Shown: one piece after another, positions 51,037 to 60,528 of the stretch | Position numbering within the stretch: position 1 is the first letter of the stretch | Layout of the letters: each line of letters begins with the position of its first letter | Notes under the pieces: model-generated | Told to the model about the DNA's origin: nothing | The model's database searches: none | The model's input: the letters and a program-made list of their open reading frames with translations, nothing else | Assembly (NCBI GenBank): GCA_951799445.1 | Contig: OX637291.1 | Location: 14,386,501-14,450,500 of the forward strand | Length of the DNA stretch: 64,000 nt | Source: Pseudisothecium myosuroides | Lineage: Eukaryota; Streptophyta; Bryopsida; Hypnales; Lembophyllaceae | Reading direction: 5' to 3' | Program-made: the position numbers and the translations under genes

Positions 51037-51185
51037 TAGAGGGTACCAGCTTGCCGACATCATGAACAAAGCTCTTCTCTGCGACCGGTTTGAGCGACTC
51101 CATGGTCTAACTAGCTCACTTATCCAACTTCCGACAAATAGTAAACACTGTGTTGAGTGGGAGGTACTATAGGTCACCATAGTGC

Positions 51186-51195
51186 TGAGTGGGAG
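51186..51195 (+). promoter_or_regulatory. Polypurine tract of the copia element
   Basis: TGAGTGGGAG immediately precedes the 3' LTR. A near copy (TTGAGTGGGAG) lies about 33 bp upstream. Confidence 0.5.
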
Positions 51196-51467
51196 TATTG
51201 GATGACCAGCTTTGGATGACCTACATCCCGGTATAAGCCACCTAGAATCATCATCAGCAAAGCTAGTGAAGCAATGGTTTGAAATTGGAAGTTGAACAAG
51301 CGGCCTTCTTGATGTACTAGTGACGGGGTACTTCCCGCCTAGTATAGGAGTATTAAACTTAGTACTGTAGCATATCTCACTCTCTCTTGTATGCGTGTGT
51401 CACGCTAAGGTGTTGTGAGTTAATCAATGCTTTGAGTTTCTTGCAGCAATGGTATACTCTGTAACTA

Positions 51468-51737
51468 AGGTAGGTATCCCAAAACCGCCACTGACCTTAA
51501 AGCGCAATCTTCAGTGTGTGTACATCTCCAAAATCAGTTATGTACCTCTGTGAAAGAAACGCTTTTAGAATCAAACTTTGTTCCTTCATAACTTTTGCAT
51601 ACTGTATCCAAATGTCATGTTCTTTGGTGTGTTGGAACCTCCTTTCCCTTGCCAATAAGAATATGTAAGAATTTGAACAGTCTAATAGTAGTAATTAGGC
51701 ACAGTAGCAATTAGTGGCGGTTTTGGGATACCTACCT
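51468..51737 (+). mobile_element. AGGTAGG-family TA-MITE, 270 bp, in the 3' LTR
   Basis: Perfect inverted ends AGGTAGGTATCCCAAAACCG (extending to CCACT). TA at 51466-51467 and 51738-51739. The 5' LTR shows the unoccupied site GTAACTAGCATAG. Confidence 0.95.
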
Positions 51738-51779
51738 TAGCATAGTGCAGAGGTAATGTGTCAGATATATTCTCAGATA

Positions 51780-51915
51780 AGGTAGACGCACCCATTCCCA
51801 CCCATCACCCAATTCCATCCTCATGTACCAATGGTGTGCATTCTAGAAAGAAAATGTGCACCACTAATACATGAGGGAGGCATTCTTAAAGGGACGGGAA
51901 TGGATGTGCCTACCT
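51780..51915. mobile_element. Second TA-MITE in the 3' LTR, 136 bp
   Basis: Ends AGGTAGACGCACCCATTCCC and, inverted, AGGTAGGCACATCCATTCCC. TA at 51778-51779 and 51916-51917. The 5' LTR keeps the empty site CTCAGATAAAATATGC. Confidence 0.9.
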
Positions 51916-52169
51916 TAATATATGCTCGGCTTTGTTGCAAAGAGGTTTGAAGTAAACTGATATCCATCGGAGTGCCCGCATTGGCCAGGTGGAGAGGAGA
52001 TGCAGGCGAGCAACTTGTGCTGCCAAACTGAACCTCCAAGTGAGAGTCAAACACTCAAGCTTCTGTTTCTGTCCCTCCACCCTGGTTTGGCTATCTTCTT
52101 CTGCAGTCTCCACGTTCTTGCTTTTCTTCTTCTCCTCTAGAACTTCAGCCTCCTAAAAGTTGAGCTAAT

Positions 52170-52253
52170 CTATTGGAAGAGTAGCATCGCCATGCTATTG
52201 TGGACTGACACAATACTCAAACATTCAACGCACGATACCAGTACTTGTATATC
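52170..52253 (-). repeat. Inverted fragment of the LTR 3' end
   Basis: Reverse complement of the 5' LTR tail (about 44518-44601), including GGACTGACACAATACTC and the LTR border CTATTGG. Between it and the truncated 3' LTR lie about 228 bp (51942-52169) of foreign sequence, possibly with minus-strand coding character (ETAEEDSQTRVEGQKQKLE). Confidence 0.8.
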
Positions 52254-52361
52254 AGCTTTCTCCTATGTTTGGATATTACTATTTCCACTGCTACATTTAT
52301 CATTACGCCGCGAACCTCAGGGCCGCTTCCAAATTTTTATGTATAAAATCTGTCTCTGCAG

Positions 52362-52928
52362 ACATAGTTCAGGCATTGAATCAGCTAGAGTTGCTGGTGT
52401 CTTATCACGGGTAATTGATCTTGCTTATTTGGACTGCAATTCACAATTTTCCTTTCTAACTCACCCCCCTGAGAATCGATGTCCTTGAGGCCGTTTTTGG
52501 CACATCTATAGTATGGGTGGTATGATAGATCTTCTGGTAGTTCTCGTACTGTTGTTTTGGCTCCTTGATTTGATGATGTCACTTATACATACTGATCTTA
52601 AGTCTGAGAAAAGAGCAGAAGGTGGGGTTTAGTTTAAGCATTTTCTGATTACACAAATGTTGTATTTATGAAGTGAGCTTCTACTTTGATTGGGTTGTTA
52701 CAGGATTCGTCAAATCTCTTGAAAGAGAAGCCTTTTCTAAAGCATTGAATTGATTAGAGAAATATTGACTTCTGGTCAATATTTCTCTAATTTTCTCAGC
52801 ATATTGAAGAGCATTAACATTTGATTTCATACATGTTTTTTTTTTGCAGGTACATCTTGGAGGGCACGGAGATGGAATTTTACCAGAAGAAGATCCAGAA
52901 GAAGAAAGGCAAGGGCGCCGCTGCCTAG
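52362..52928 (+). CDS. 3'-terminal exons of an unidentified gene (partial)
   Basis: The last exon, 52850-52928, reads [25 protein letters not shown] and stop, with AAG-rich, GC-richer codon use unlike its surroundings and a TTTTTTTTGCAG acceptor. A likely preceding exon, 52362-52410 (CTCTGCAG acceptor, GTAATT donor), reads [16 protein letters not shown] in matching phase. The family is not recognised; the basic Lys/Ala-rich tail says little. The upstream exons are not visible next to it, because the rearranged copia element ends about 100 bp away. The gene may have been broken by that event, or its 5' part may lie before 44182. Confidence 0.5.
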
Positions 52929-53844
52929 GTTCCAGAACTTCTGGTAGTCAGCTGGTAGGATTACAATGGTGTGTAAAACGTTGCCAAAAGTATACCTTGC
53001 CTGCAAATTTGAGATCCAACCAGGATTTAAGGTATGTTAGCACTTGGTGTTAAGGGCAATGTTTGCAATGTGAATCCGGCTTGGAAGTAGGTCTAAGTTC
53101 ATTCCTAAGACCCTCAGTAACAACAGTCTTTAAACATTTTTAGATTTTGTTGGCAGTGTGATGCTATTTCAGTATTGTTTTTAGAGGTGAATGAAAAGTT
53201 TCCTAGTGTTAGTATCCAAGTATATTTATCATTGTATCACTTCTTCAAGAGATTTACTGGTTTTGGTCCCTTTTTCTCTATTCCAATTGCAAAACATATC
53301 TAAATCATTTGAACACTTTTTTTAGTGTTAGCAATTTTTTTTACTCTTCTTTGCATCTTGAAGTTGCTAGGTTGGGATCCAAACCTCAATTTAGAGAAAA
53401 TAAACTCAATGTTGCTAAATTGCATGCAATTCATGCCTTATATGATACTATTTTATAAAGAATGACAAGAAAAATTCAAATCCAATCCAAAATATGAATT
53501 ATAAGAGATACAGAATTTTGTTAAAATGGCGCCATTCCACAACTTTAGCACATTTTATGATTGAAACGATGCAGTCTAAAATGTATAGTTGTCTTAGATC
53601 ATGGCACTTTTACAGTTTGGACCGCTCAGTTTGAAAATAACATATGGAATATGCCATTTTAATAAATTTTCCTACGGAGGGTTTAAGTGAAGGTTGGAAG
53701 ACATTTCATAATATTTTTGACATTAATTCTTTGACATTAAAATTTATTGATAAAAAAGCTAGATCATTGTTAGTTAGGATTTATAAATTTTGTATTGTTT
53801 ATTTTGGTATTATTTTATTAAAAAATCTCTAGTAGTCCAGTCCA
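52929..53844. other. 3' flank and intergenic, no gene seen
   Basis: Likely 3' UTR of the partial gene, then AT-rich sequence. Confidence 0.4.
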
Positions 53845-53848
53845 TTAA

Positions 53849-54766
53849 TCCCTAAAGGACCATTGTCCCTACGGGGGACAAATGAGTTTTTGGGCAGGTA
53901 CCTAGGGGCTGAAATTTTTTTCTGATTTTTTTAAACTTTTTTTGGAGGTAGAAAATCTAATTAGCTTCATGGGAATAAAAAAAAATTCACAATCGGTGCC
54001 CGGGAAAAAAAGTTATGACCAAATAAGCTCAAAACAGGGGACGGGGGGCAACAAAAAAAATTTGCAATTTTTTTTTTTTTTTTTTTAATTTTTTTTCTCA
54101 TAGATTATATTTTTGTCTATCTGGAAAGCTTTGATTCATTTCATTTGGATTTTTTATGAGGAAGTTATGGACATTCTTGTTTTTCGGTTAGTTAGAGCAT
54201 CTTCTTGAAAAAAATAACTCGTAGGATTCATTTCTGAATGCAATTTTTCAAATTTTTCAAATTTTTTTTTTTGCATGGTTTAGTTTACTTGCTAGAACAA
54301 TCTCACCATTGGGATTTGTGCATTTTAATTCCATCTAAAAGACATTAATATTTTAGATTTTCCTTCTATCTCATACCTACTTCTACTTAACAATTTTTTT
54401 AAGAATGAAAATTGAGTTTTTTTGAATTTCTTTTTTTTTCCTAGACTCTCAACTCAATTTTACACTATAATCATTTAAAGCTCAATATTTTTAGTGCAAA
54501 ACTTTTAAGTTAAAAATGTTCAAAGTCAAAAGTTCAAGTCCCGCAATGTGTTGAAAAACTTGTTTTTTCCACTTTAAAAGCAGATATCTTGCAATCGGTG
54601 CAGTCAAAAATTCTGAAATTTTTTCCACACACTCTCATACTAGTTAGGTGTAAGATCCTACGGTTAGATGTGAAATAAAAACAATTTAAATTTTTTTCAA
54701 CTCTTTGCTACAGAAATGGCAGTTTTCAGTGTTTTTGGGCAGAAAAAAGGCCTTGGTCCTTAGGGG
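53849..54766 (-). mobile_element. TTAA-flanked non-autonomous element, copy 5, 918 bp
   Basis: TTAA at 53845-53848 and 54767-54770. Inverted with respect to copies 3 and 4: left end TCCCTAAAGGACCATTGTCC, inverted right end CCCCTAAGGACCAAGGCC. AAGATCCTACGGTTAG lies near the right end. Confidence 0.82.
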
Positions 54767-54925
54767 TTAATCCCTAAAGTTCCAAAGTCACCTTGGAGGA
54801 CAAATGAAAATTTGCCATTAGATGAGATTTCAGCCCTGTGGAGGGCTCCGTGTTCCCAGCCTGTGGGAACTGCCGAATTCAGGGCTGCGGCAGCTCGCTG
54901 ACGTGGCCGAGCGACTGCCACGTCG

Positions 54926-55022
54926 AAAAAAAAAAAAAAAAAAATTTCAAAAAAAAAATGAATTTTTTTTTCTGTTTTTTTTTCATTTCAAGACAATTTT
55001 TTTTTTTTTTTTTTTTTTTTTC
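54926..55022. repeat. Homopolymer cluster
   Basis: An A-run, a second A-run and a long T-run (about 30) within 100 bp. Frameshift-like ORFs here are artefacts. Confidence 0.8.
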
Positions 55023-55327
55023 CTGCTTTCGTAGCCAAGTATTTGTCTCCTGACAAAAATATGTTAAAAGTATTGTCACATTTTAATAAATGTTGATATT
55101 TGTGGGGAAAACCCATTTCCAAATGCCTCAATCTGGGATTTTACTAACATGAGTTGATGTTAGCAAAAGTATATCTCGGATGATATGGAGCTATTACAGC
55201 ACCAACTACATTACTAAGTAAAACTGCCACCAGATTGCCAGTAACAGCTAATAGGATCCAATTATGGATTGTGTAACAGTAACAATTCTGAGTTTGGGGG
55301 CCATGGAAGGCAACCGACCTTTTTGAT

Positions 55328-55349
55328 TATTGCATTAATTAATGCAATA
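55328..55349. repeat. Perfect 22-nt palindrome
   Basis: Centred on TTAATTAA; each arm is TATTGCATTAA. Confidence 0.85.
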
Positions 55350-55374
55350 CTGAACCATTGATGGTTTTTTTAAA

Positions 55375-55488
55375 ATGAGTGAATTAGCAAAGGCGGCGAG
55401 ATTACAGGGTCTGATACTGGAACTGTTAGAACGTCATCACGGTGAAGAAAGCGAATCAATTACCACGGGTATGTATGCCAAAAACTGA
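55375..55488 (+). CDS. Short ORF, 37 residues, unknown
   Basis: ATG to TGA encodes an amphipathic helix, ELAKAARLQGLILELLERHH, then an acidic tail. Codon use (CTG, GCG, CGT) differs from the AT-rich surroundings. ACCACGG|GTATGT inside it could be a splice donor, making this a first exon. No family recognised and no partner exon found. It begins 26 bp after the 22-nt palindrome, within the insert of the long CATTAGATG element. Confidence 0.25.
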   Translation: MSELAKAARLQGLILELLERHHGEESESITTGMYAKN

Positions 55489-57669
55489 GAAAGGCTACCT
55501 GACTTTTTCTTGGTAATATGCAAAGACTTGACTAAGTGAACTCTCAAGTTGTGGGCCCCTGCTTGACTCATGGTCTGGGAAACTGAATAGCTTCTTACTG
55601 GTCGAAAGCGTGTTTGCTCTCAAGTTCCACTCGACTTACTGTTGCTCTTACCAAACTAAGCAAATAGAATAGCTTTATTGTAGCTTTCCATACGAGCCGA
55701 CTTGAGTCCTTGTTGCAAAGTTTGGACAGTGGCGAAACTTTGGCAGAAGGAAACAAAAATGGCTGCGTCGCAACGTGCTAACTATACTCAGGTTCACAAT
55801 ATAGACACGTAATGGAATGTTTGTTTGTGGTTTTGCTTTGTTGATTATATGTTTTATGTCCCTTGTGAAGGCTATAGCATGCGTTGCGATTTTAAGACAC
55901 CTCGTGCACCTCACTGACTTGACATTGGGTTGTTTTGTCTTTGGGACGGGCACAGGTGAGGATCGCAACCTCTTGGAGCAAACTCTATAGTCATTTAGCA
56001 TACTACAAACTTCCATGTCATATTGTATGATTTTTTGGTACAAAAAAGGCTGACAAATGAATAGACGAGCTTTGCACTATGTGTTTTTCTTCCTACTATA
56101 ACTGCAATGTGCTCAAAATATATGTAACATATATGTTGGCAAATCTCTATTCGTTTTGCAAATAGGCCCTTGCAGTTACTCCTTACATAGTTATCTTCCT
56201 TGTTATACTCTTTGTCTCAAGGAGAAAGGTTTATAGTCACACACATATTTAGACTCTATAGAGTGATATGAAATCTGAAAAATATAGAGTGAAAGAATTG
56301 CATCACTGCATGCAACTTTCTTAAAGTGTGAGACAAAAGACGGAAACACAGGTCGTAAAATAATAAAGTCTCTGATAGTTACTATACAGTGAAGGAAATG
56401 TTCTATGCTTCGTCGTGAGTTAAAAAGCTTCAGGATAAGTATCAAATAGAATAGTGCCCTTGAATAAGGGATGTTCCAAGTACAAGCTTTTTTTTTAATT
56501 TTTTTGTCGGGAACAACCGTTCCCTGAAACTGCGGGGAGGACCAACGTCGGGAACGGGCCTGAAACGGCCCTCCCGACCCCCCAAAACCCATCTAATGGT
56601 TAGGTTCATATGATCTCAATTTTTGGCATATTTTTTTGAATTTTTTTGTGAAGATAGAAAAACACCTTAGCTTTTGGGGAATATAATTTTTGTTTTGGTC
56701 TATGCTTGGAAGCAAAATTTATGCCCCCCCAAGCTCAAAATGGAGTTTGTTGGATAGTACGAGGAAATCACAAAATCTCAAAATAAACTTTTAAAGTTTG
56801 TTTCTCATTGATAATATATTAGTCCACGTAGAAAGATTCAATTCAATCTATTTGAATCAGTCATGCAAAATTTAAAGAGGGTCTTAGTTTTTGGGCAATT
56901 AAAGCATCTTCTTCAAAAAAAATAGCTAATGGGATTCATTTCTAAACCCAGTTTTCAATAAAGTTCAAAAAAAAGTTCCATGAAATGCAATTTTTCTGAT
57001 AGAACAATTTTACCATTGGAATTATTGTTTCAATTCCATTTTAGGCCTATTATCAATTTAGTTTTCTTTTGATCTCATATCTACACATGCTTAACAAATT
57101 TTTAAAGTATGAAGATCAAGTCTTTTATTTAATAAAGCTTTTTTTTAGGACCTCAACTCAATCCTTCGACATTAAAAATTAGAATCCAAAATGTATAGTA
57201 TAAAAGTTTTTAAGTTAACGAGATTCAAAGTCTTATAATCTAATTATGCAAGGTAAAAAAAATTATTTTCTTCACTTTATACAAAAATATCTTGCAATCT
57301 ACAAAGTCAACATTTCTAAAATTATGAGCAATTTCATAAAAATGGAAATATTCTTTTAAAATGGCCTAAAAACAATTCAGAACGCCTGTTCTAAATCTAT
57401 ACTTGTCCTAAATGGTTCAGAACGCCCATTTTGAAATTGATACCTGTCCTAGATGGTGAAAATGGCACACCGGCAAAGTGGCACACGGAATACTGCCATT
57501 TTTATGAAATTGCCCATAATTCCTTCCACTCATTTTTATACTAGTCTATTGCATGATCCTATGGTTAGATATAGAAAAGTTCCAAAGAAAAAGCAATTCT
57601 TGAACTTTTTGCTCTTTGCATTAAAAGTCATAGTTTTGAATGATTTTTGATGAAAAAAAGACCTTGGGC

Positions 57670-57908
57670 ATTAGATGACATTTCGGGGTTGTAAAAGGCC
57701 ACAAGTTCTCTTGAGTTCCTGGACTATGGGAATTGCGCCATATTGTAGTCTGACATGGCAGAACTATTGCCACATCAAATAATAATATTTAATTTATTTT
57801 CAATATTTTTTATTTATTATTATTATTTATTCTGGCCAATAGTGGCTGATGTACAGCATGGGGAATGGTCTTGAAACGGCCCTTTAACCCCCCAAAATGT
57901 CATCTAAT
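57670..57908. mobile_element. CATTAGATG-family MITE, 239 bp
   Basis: Inverted ends ATTAGATGACATTTCGGGG / (inverted) ATTAGATGACATTTTGGGG, about 30 bp with few mismatches. Inserted into the right terminal repeat of TTAA copy 6. Target duplication not resolved. Confidence 0.7.
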
Positions 57909-57924
57909 AGACTATAGGAGTTAA

Positions 57925-60311
57925 CATGTAAGCACATGCAATCATGTGGTGAGGACCCATATGGTAGTGTGCTCTAAAAGCGACCATGCTCTAAATGTGA
58001 CCCCTATTTAGGAATGAGTGACATGTTTTTTGAAATATCTATTACTATCAATGATAAATTAGATAGGCTTAAATGGTTGCTTTAAGAACAGACTACCTTA
58101 GACAGAAAAACAATAAAATGTGAAATCAATATTCTTTTACTAAATGATTATTGTGATGGTTGATGTAGCCAATGGACCTTGTGGAGGGCAACTTGAACAT
58201 TGTGATATTGCTATGTGATTTAAAAAATTGTTAGTTGATTGCAAGATTATAATGTTTGACTGAGTAACCAAGTAATGTATGTTGTTGACTTCTTGGAATA
58301 GCATGCTTGTCTTTGCTATCTATGCTTTTTGTTTGGTATTTGTTTGTTTGTTTGTTGTTCTTTTAGGGCTAGTTGATAGTTTAATTGCCTATTTTGTTGT
58401 TCAAGTGTGACTTAGCACATTATTTTTCCAATTTGGGAGTGGTTTTCGGTTTTGGCTTTGCCAAGGCAGATTTAAATGTGTAGGTATGGTGAAGTAGCAA
58501 TCTGCCAATTAGGAAGTCAGGCGTGATCCGAGTTGGGACTTGCGTGGCATTTGAGGTTGAGGTTCCAAATCGGTAGTTAGTCTTTGCGGTCGAATTGCCA
58601 AGTTGGTTTTTGTGTAGGTAACCATTAACTTGCCAGTCCTATTAGGCTGGTGGTGTTCATTTTTTATTTTCACCCACTACGAGAGAATCGAGTGAGCATC
58701 CCAACCCGAATTGGCTGTGTATTTTCCTTATTTTTGGAGATATGAAGTAAAAGCTAGTGGTTGAGATTGAGAGTTTGAGATTACAAGTTGGTTAAGATGT
58801 TGTGAGATGATGAACTAGTTGAAGAGCAAAACCGTGTAATTGTAAGCTGGTGATGTTTTCACCAATTCAATCAATACGATGAAATTTTGTACCTAATTGG
58901 TTTTAAGTTCTACGAAGGTTGTGTGTGGTCGCGTAGATATAAGTTGAGCTGTGTGGAATGTAGAGGTGCAAGCTATGAATACAAGTTGGAAGTTTTTAAA
59001 CGTGTCTATGTTTCCTTGATGTACGTCCAAGTCAAAACAAATTTATAGTCTAAGTTGGATGTGTGTGTGTGTGCGGTGTAGGTTGTGAGTCTTTGGCTAA
59101 ATGCAAATTTGTGTTTTGAAAGGTGTGAGATTGTGAGACTATAAGCAATGGCGGTTGTTGGTTGAGTAAGGCAAGACAATTTATTTGAAGGTGTGTCTGG
59201 TGAAGGAGATGTATCAAGTTGGTTAATTTGATTGAGTGAATCTCAGTGGAATTCGATAGTCTAGGTGAAGTGGGAATGTGTTGTTTTGTGGTCTGTAATT
59301 TTGTGTTTAAGTAGTTATAGGAGAGATGCCAAGTCTTAGTCCAAATTGGTGGTTGTAGTCTCAACTAATGTCACAAGTTGAGCCTTGAGGTGCTAAAGTT
59401 ATCTGAGAGTGCATAAGAGATTTATATGTCATAATTGATTTGGAAGTGTTAAGTGTTTGATTTTGTCTGTGTGAGAGTATTACCAACTAGTGTTTAAGAA
59501 GTAAATTTTGGCAAATATAAAGTAAGTATGATATGATAGAGCCTATGAGGAGGAGGTGATTGGTTATTTGATAGTTGTTGTGTCGTGCATGAGTTCAGTT
59601 AACGGATCCAATTGGAAGATAACGTTTGAATGTTGTCTATACAACTCCTAGTAGGTTCTAATTGAGGACGTGTGATAATTATAATAGCAAGGAATCTAAG
59701 AGTATGAGTGTAAGGTAATTATTCAAATCCAAATTGTGAAAAATTCATACCTTAATTTTGTTTGTTACATTGAGATCTCCCAAATCGTGCGTCCACCAAT
59801 CGCATGCTTAATACTGTTGGAAAGTCTTTGGTGAGGAGGGGTGCAAGGGCTTTGCATTGTGGTGTTTGGACTCACAGTGTAAAAGTTATTGAATTTTAAA
59901 GTTTTTGTTGAACTAAAAAATTAAAAAAGTTACTTTTACTTTTATTTTGATTGTGGCAACGGCACAGGGCACACTAGCATGTGTTTAAGAGTGGATGACA
60001 CTTAGGTTAAGAAGTTTGCTTCCAAGTTGGTGTGCAAAAGTTGTAAACTTTGTTGCTGCCAATGAAAGTTATGTGAAGGCAAGTTGTGTATCAAAAGATT
60101 TGAAAATCAAGTTGGTGAACAAGGATTTATGTGTTCTTGTAGGAGTCAAAGCCAAACTACAAGTAGTTAATGTTGAATTGGAAGAGTAGAAGGCAACAGT
60201 GAAACCAAATTGGTTGCAATGTTCCAATTTGAAAAGAAGATTAAAGATACAAACAAATAGTAAAAAAAGAAATTGGAAGAATTTAAACCCTTGTAGCCTT
60301 TAAGAGGGGAG
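57925..60311. other. Intergenic, no confident gene
   Basis: Contains TTTG and GT microsatellites (about 58337 and 59058). Plus-strand sequence has a repetitive GTTG/AAGTTG character from 58500 to 60200. No domain recognised. The end (TAAGAGGGGAG) may be a purine tract before the LTR-like segment. Confidence 0.35.
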
Positions 60312-60507
60312 TGACAAATCTATTGATTGGCCCAAATTGTTAAGAATTAGCATGTTCTTAGTTGGAAGAATGTTCTTATTTGTGGTTGTAATGACCTAAT
60401 TGGCTATCTATTAATTATGTCTGAAAGCAATTCTATAAACATTGCCTCCTTGAACAAACTTCACACTAGTTTTAGTTTCCTAATAGAATTATCTAAATTG
60501 ACCTACA
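60312..60507 (+). repeat. Possible short LTR of a Gypsy/TRIM-like element
   Basis: Starts TGACAAATC after a purine tract (AAGAGGGGAG) and ends CTACA. Four bases later comes TGGCACCGCTGTCGCGGA (60511-60528), a degenerate match to the tRNA-Asp-type primer site of plant Gypsy elements. No second LTR copy was found in the window. Confidence 0.3.
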
Positions 60508-60528
60508 TTTTGGCACCGCTGTCGCGGA

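Larger units (their letters stand above)
47243..51110 (+). pseudogene. copia reverse transcriptase and RNase H remnant, split by insertions
   Basis: The RT part shows HWLATMQEEYKSL, VKCRWVHKLK, YKASLVVRGFTQ and LNKALYGLKQS. The catalytic box, normally YVDD, reads YI-stop-VNN at 47978-47992, so the enzyme is dead. RNase H continues at about 48380-48734 (LKYLKGILGHTITY, SISTTESEYVAAT, WMRRLLQ), resumes after the MITE at about 48950 (NPMFYQRTKHVDTKYHKIRD) and again after the Tc1 element at 51039 (YQLADIMNKALLCDRFERL). Confidence 0.85.
51196..51941 (+). repeat. 3' LTR of the copia element, interrupted by two MITEs and truncated
   Basis: Matches the 5' LTR from TATTGGATGACCAGC to TTTGTTGCAAAG. 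Without the MITEs it is about 336 bp; the last 85 bp or so of the LTR are missing here and appear inverted at 52170-52253. Confidence 0.85.
44182..52253 (+). mobile_element. Decayed Ty1/copia LTR retrotransposon with nested insertions
   Basis: Order LTR, primer site, gag, zinc knuckle, protease, integrase, reverse transcriptase, RNase H, purine tract, LTR, which is the copia order. All coding parts carry stops or frameshifts. Inside it lie a MITE (48735), a Tc1 element (49068) and, in the 3' LTR, two TA-MITEs (51468, 51780). The far end of the 3' LTR is broken and partly inverted, so the right border is approximate. Confidence 0.9.
54815..56599. mobile_element. CATTAGATG-family element, long copy with internal insert
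   Basis: Ends CCATTAGATG / CATCTAATGG are exact inverses. The left 110 bp and right 100 bp match the short copy at 57670 (GGGAACTGC / GGGAATTGC; CTGAAACGGCCC / TTGAAACGGCCC). The middle (about 55060-56480) is unrelated and may be a later insertion or the interior of a longer parent element. Confidence 0.55.
54771..57920 (-). mobile_element. TTAA-flanked element, copy 6, with two nested MITE insertions
   Basis: It abuts copy 5, sharing the TTAA at 54767-54770; the right TTAA is 57921-57924. Its own sequence is in three pieces: 54771-54814 (TCCCTAAAGTTCC...GAGGACAAATGA), 56600-57669 (including GATCCTATGGTTAGAT and GAAAAAAAGACCTTGGGC) and 57909-57920 (the remainder of the right end, TATAGGAG). 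These pieces follow copy 5 in order, and the gaps are the MITEs at 54815 and 57670. Confidence 0.65.

Noticed and set aside
54822..55079. Overlapping Lys/Phe-rich ORFs on both strands
   Set aside because: Caused by the A and T homopolymers.
56203..56592. Minus-strand ORF of 129 codons
   Set aside because: Reads across a T-run and the terminal repeat of a MITE; composition is not coding-like.
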